Shown here: positions 5,840 to 6,955 of the stretch, in pieces
Layout: every line of letters starts with the position of its first letter
Numbering within the stretch: the first letter of the stretch is position 1
Assembly (NCBI GenBank): GCA_019120525.1
Contig: DWUW01000377.1
Location: 1-6,955 of the forward strand
DNA: 6,955 nt
Source: Candidatus Eisenbergiella stercorigallinarum
Lineage (GTDB): Bacteria > Bacillota > Clostridia > Lachnospirales > Lachnospiraceae
Direction of reading: 5' to 3'
Program-made: the position numbers and the translations under genes
The notes under the pieces: model-generated
What the model saw: the letters and a program-made list of their open reading frames with translations, nothing else
Told to the model about the DNA's origin: nothing
The model's database searches: none

Positions 5840-5868
5840 ACTATACTCTCCCCCATGGGGGAAAACAA
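5840..5868 (-). promoter_or_regulatory. Sigma-A promoter of the DUF3810-like gene
   Basis: Read leftward, TTGTTT (5868-5863), a 17-base spacer and TATAGT (5845-5840): 4 of 6 and 5 of 6 consensus matches at ideal spacing. Transcription should begin near 5833, leaving a leader of about 80 bases that contains AGGAGG, the possible leader ORF and the stem-loop. The spacer is almost wholly occupied by a perfect 14-base palindrome. Confidence 0.6.
5849..5862. repeat. Perfect palindrome TCCCCCATGGGGGA in promoter spacer
   Basis: Fourteen bases, fully self-complementary, lying between the -35 (5863-5868) and -10 (5840-5845) boxes of the DUF3810-gene promoter. As RNA it would leave no usable loop and it lies upstream of the transcript start, so a protein-binding operator is the natural reading. 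The regulator is unknown. Confidence 0.5.
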
Positions 5869-5870
5869 CC

Positions 5871-5908
5871 GAAACACAAAAATGCCGCGAAATGTTTACA
5901 CGGCATTT
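5871..5908 (-). terminator. Intrinsic terminator of the ridA-aroK operon
   Basis: Read leftward, AAATGCCG (5908-5901) pairs with CGGCATTT (5887-5880) around a 13-base loop, and the stem runs into TTTTTGTGTTTC. It starts 15 bases after the aroK-like stop codon. The arms and T-rich tail make a standard Rho-independent terminator. It separates this operon from the DUF3810-gene promoter just beyond (5840-5868). Confidence 0.75.
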
Positions 5909-5922
5909 AAAGTGTTCATATC

Positions 5923-6501
5923 TCATTTACAATTTTCCGCCTCCCGGCCTTCGGCGCAGGTAAGCCTTCTGGAAAGCTCCTCCACGATCGCACGGATGCT
6001 TTTCCCGCCGCACTCTACGGTCAGGTCGGCATATTTCTCATAGAGCGGTATCCGCTCCTCATACAGATCCCGCAGCGTCTGCCCCTCCTTCAGGGCGACG
6101 CCGCGCTTTTTCAGGTCGCCGAGCCTGCTTTCGATCTCCGCAAAGGAAAGCTTCAGATATACGACCGCGCCCGTCTTTTTCAGATGCTCCATCGCTTCCG
6201 CGCCGTAGATCACGCTCCCGCCTGTGGCGACGACGCTTCCGTTCCGGGGGAGGCTTCTGTTGACCTCATTTTCAATGGCAAGGAAACCTTCCAGCCCTTC
6301 TTCGGCAATGATCTCATGGAGCAGCCTGCCCGTTTTTTCCTGAATGACCAAGTCAGAATCCAGGAACCGGCGGCCCAGGCTCTTCGCAAGGACCACTCCG
6401 ACGGTACTTTTTCCCGCTCCAGGCATTCCGATCAGGACGACATTTTCCTTCCCGGAAAGGCCGGCTCCCCAAACCGGATCCTGACGGTCTCCCACGCTCA
6501 T
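5923..6501 (-). CDS. aroK: Shikimate kinase-like P-loop kinase
   Basis: A 192-residue cytoplasmic kinase of the shikimate kinase family, which phosphorylates shikimate to shikimate-3-phosphate with ATP in aromatic amino-acid synthesis. Seen: Walker A GMPGAGKST (25-33); LDSDL with D48 and D50, the usual magnesium/shikimate aspartates; ATGGSVIYG (92-100), matching the ATGGG substrate loop but with Ser for the third Gly; a lid region RLGDLKKRG (126-134); and ERIPLYEKYAD (149-159), whose R150 matches the shikimate-binding Arg136. However, the family FR motif at the position of shikimate-binding Arg58 reads GFLAIE (72-77), so the Arg appears to be Leu74. The true substrate is therefore less certain. 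The ATG at 6501 overlaps the ridA stop (ATGA) but lies one base after GGAGG; a GTG at 6495 has ideal seven-base spacing and may be the real start. Second gene of a ridA operon. Confidence 0.85.
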   Translation of the reverse strand: MSVGDRQDPVWGAGLSGKENVVLIGMPGAGKSTVGVVLAKSLGRRFLDSDLVIQEKTGRLLHEIIAEEGLEGFLAIENEVNRSLPRNGSVVATGGSVIYGAEAMEHLKKTGAVVYLKLSFAEIESRLGDLKKRGVALKEGQTLRDLYEERIPLYEKYADLTVECGGKSIRAIVEELSRRLTCAEGREAENCK

Positions 6502-6878
6502 TCCTCCAGAAGCGCGGTGACCTCCACCTCGCAGAGCACATCTTTGGGAAGCGCTTTTACCGCCACGCAGCTTCTTGCCGGTTTTTCCGTAAAGTATTTC
6601 TCATATACACTGTTGAACGCGGCGAAATCGGCCATATCGGCAAGAAAACAGGTGGTCTTCACCACATGGGCGTAATCCGTTCCCGCCGCCTCCAGAATGG
6701 CTCCCACATTTTTTATGGCCTGTTCCGCCTGGGTCTCGATCCCTTCCGCCTCTACCTGGCCGCTTGCCGGGTTAATGGGGATCTGGCCGGAAGCGAACAG
6801 AAAATTTCCTGCCGCAACTGCCTGGGAATAAGGCCCGATAGCCGCCGGGGCCTTGTCTGTCGCAATCTTTCTTAACAT
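6498..6878 (-). CDS. ridA: RidA family 2-iminobutanoate/2-iminopropanoate deaminase
   Basis: A 126-residue RidA (YjgF/YER057c/UK114) protein, the usual length for this trimeric cytoplasmic enzyme. It hydrolyses reactive enamines and imines released by PLP enzymes such as threonine dehydratase, sparing other PLP enzymes from damage. Seen: APAAIGPYSQAV (10-21) with Tyr17, FASGQIPINP (28-37) with Ser30, KTTCFLADMADF (74-85), KPARSCVAV (99-107) with the catalytic Arg102 and Cys104, and CEVEVTALL (116-124) with Glu117 at the position of Glu120 in Salmonella RidA. All active-site residues of the archetypal, deaminase-active group are kept. The start is secure: AAGGAGG lies eight bases before the ATG. 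It heads an operon with the aroK-like gene, overlapping it by ATGA, and has its own promoter. Confidence 0.95.
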   Translation of the reverse strand: MLRKIATDKAPAAIGPYSQAVAAGNFLFASGQIPINPASGQVEAEGIETQAEQAIKNVGAILEAAGTDYAHVVKTTCFLADMADFAAFNSVYEKYFTEKPARSCVAVKALPKDVLCEVEVTALLEE

Positions 6879-6920
6879 CTGTCATTCCTCCTTCATGCGC
6901 CGGAAACGACGCCGTTTTTC

Positions 6921-6949
6921 ATTTTATCATCGTTTTCCCCGCCAGGCAA
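6921..6949 (-). promoter_or_regulatory. Sigma-A promoter of the ridA-aroK operon
   Basis: Read leftward, TTGCCT (6949-6944), a 17-base spacer and TAAAAT (6926-6921): 4 of 6 and 5 of 6 matches at ideal spacing. Transcription should start near 6914, about 36 bases before the ridA ATG, with AAGGAGG in the leader. A small inverted repeat (AAACG at 6904-6908, CGTTT at 6913-6917) straddles the expected start and may be chance. Confidence 0.55.
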
Positions 6950-6955
6950 GTACCG

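Noticed and set aside
1..6955. CRISPR arrays, insertion sequences, tRNA or rRNA genes, phage genes
   Set aside because: No regularly spaced repeats, terminal inverted repeats with a transposase, cloverleaf sequences or phage proteins were seen on reading both strands.

Overview
The window looks like chromosomal DNA from a GC-rich, spore-forming Firmicute, most likely a Lachnospiraceae-type Clostridium relative. The basis is a forespore-type gene (spoVAE) with a sigma-G-like promoter, a DegV lipid-binding protein, strong AGGAGG-type ribosome sites, and a small protein that resembles a Clostridia-only DUF family (DUF5721). No mobile element, CRISPR array, tRNA or rRNA is visible. Seven confident genes fill almost all of it, and no gene-free stretch exceeds 200 bases.

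Layout from left to right. (1) A complete comEC/rec2 DNA-uptake channel gene on the + strand (4-2523) runs tail-to-tail into a degV-family gene on the - strand (2513-3358), with an 11-base overlap of their 3' ends. (2) A 192-base divergent control region (3359-3550) carries a good sigma-A promoter for degV, possible promoters for the rightward gene, an 8-7-8 inverted repeat shared between the two directions, and a GC-rich leader hairpin. (3) A DUF5721-like gene follows (3551-4054, +). (4) An orphan spoVAE (4221-4577, +) has a sigma-G-like promoter of its own. (5) A convergent membrane metalloprotease-like gene of the DUF3810 type (4600-5751, -) is preceded by a leader that holds a promoter with a perfect palindrome in its spacer, a strong stem-loop and a possible 21-codon leader ORF whose stop overlaps the gene's start (ATGA). 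(6) A two-gene - strand operon, ridA then an aroK-like kinase (6878 to 5923), has its own promoter at the right edge and a clear intrinsic terminator.

The genes are functionally mixed: DNA uptake, fatty-acid handling, spore dipicolinate transport, a membrane protease, enamine detoxification and a shikimate-kinase-like enzyme. No single new multi-gene system is evident. The points most worth checking are regulatory (the structured DUF3810 leader, the shared divergent operator, the isolated sigma-G-type spoVAE) and enzymatic (the AroK-like protein appears to lack the arginine that normally binds shikimate). All alignments here were made from memory and by eye, without database searches.
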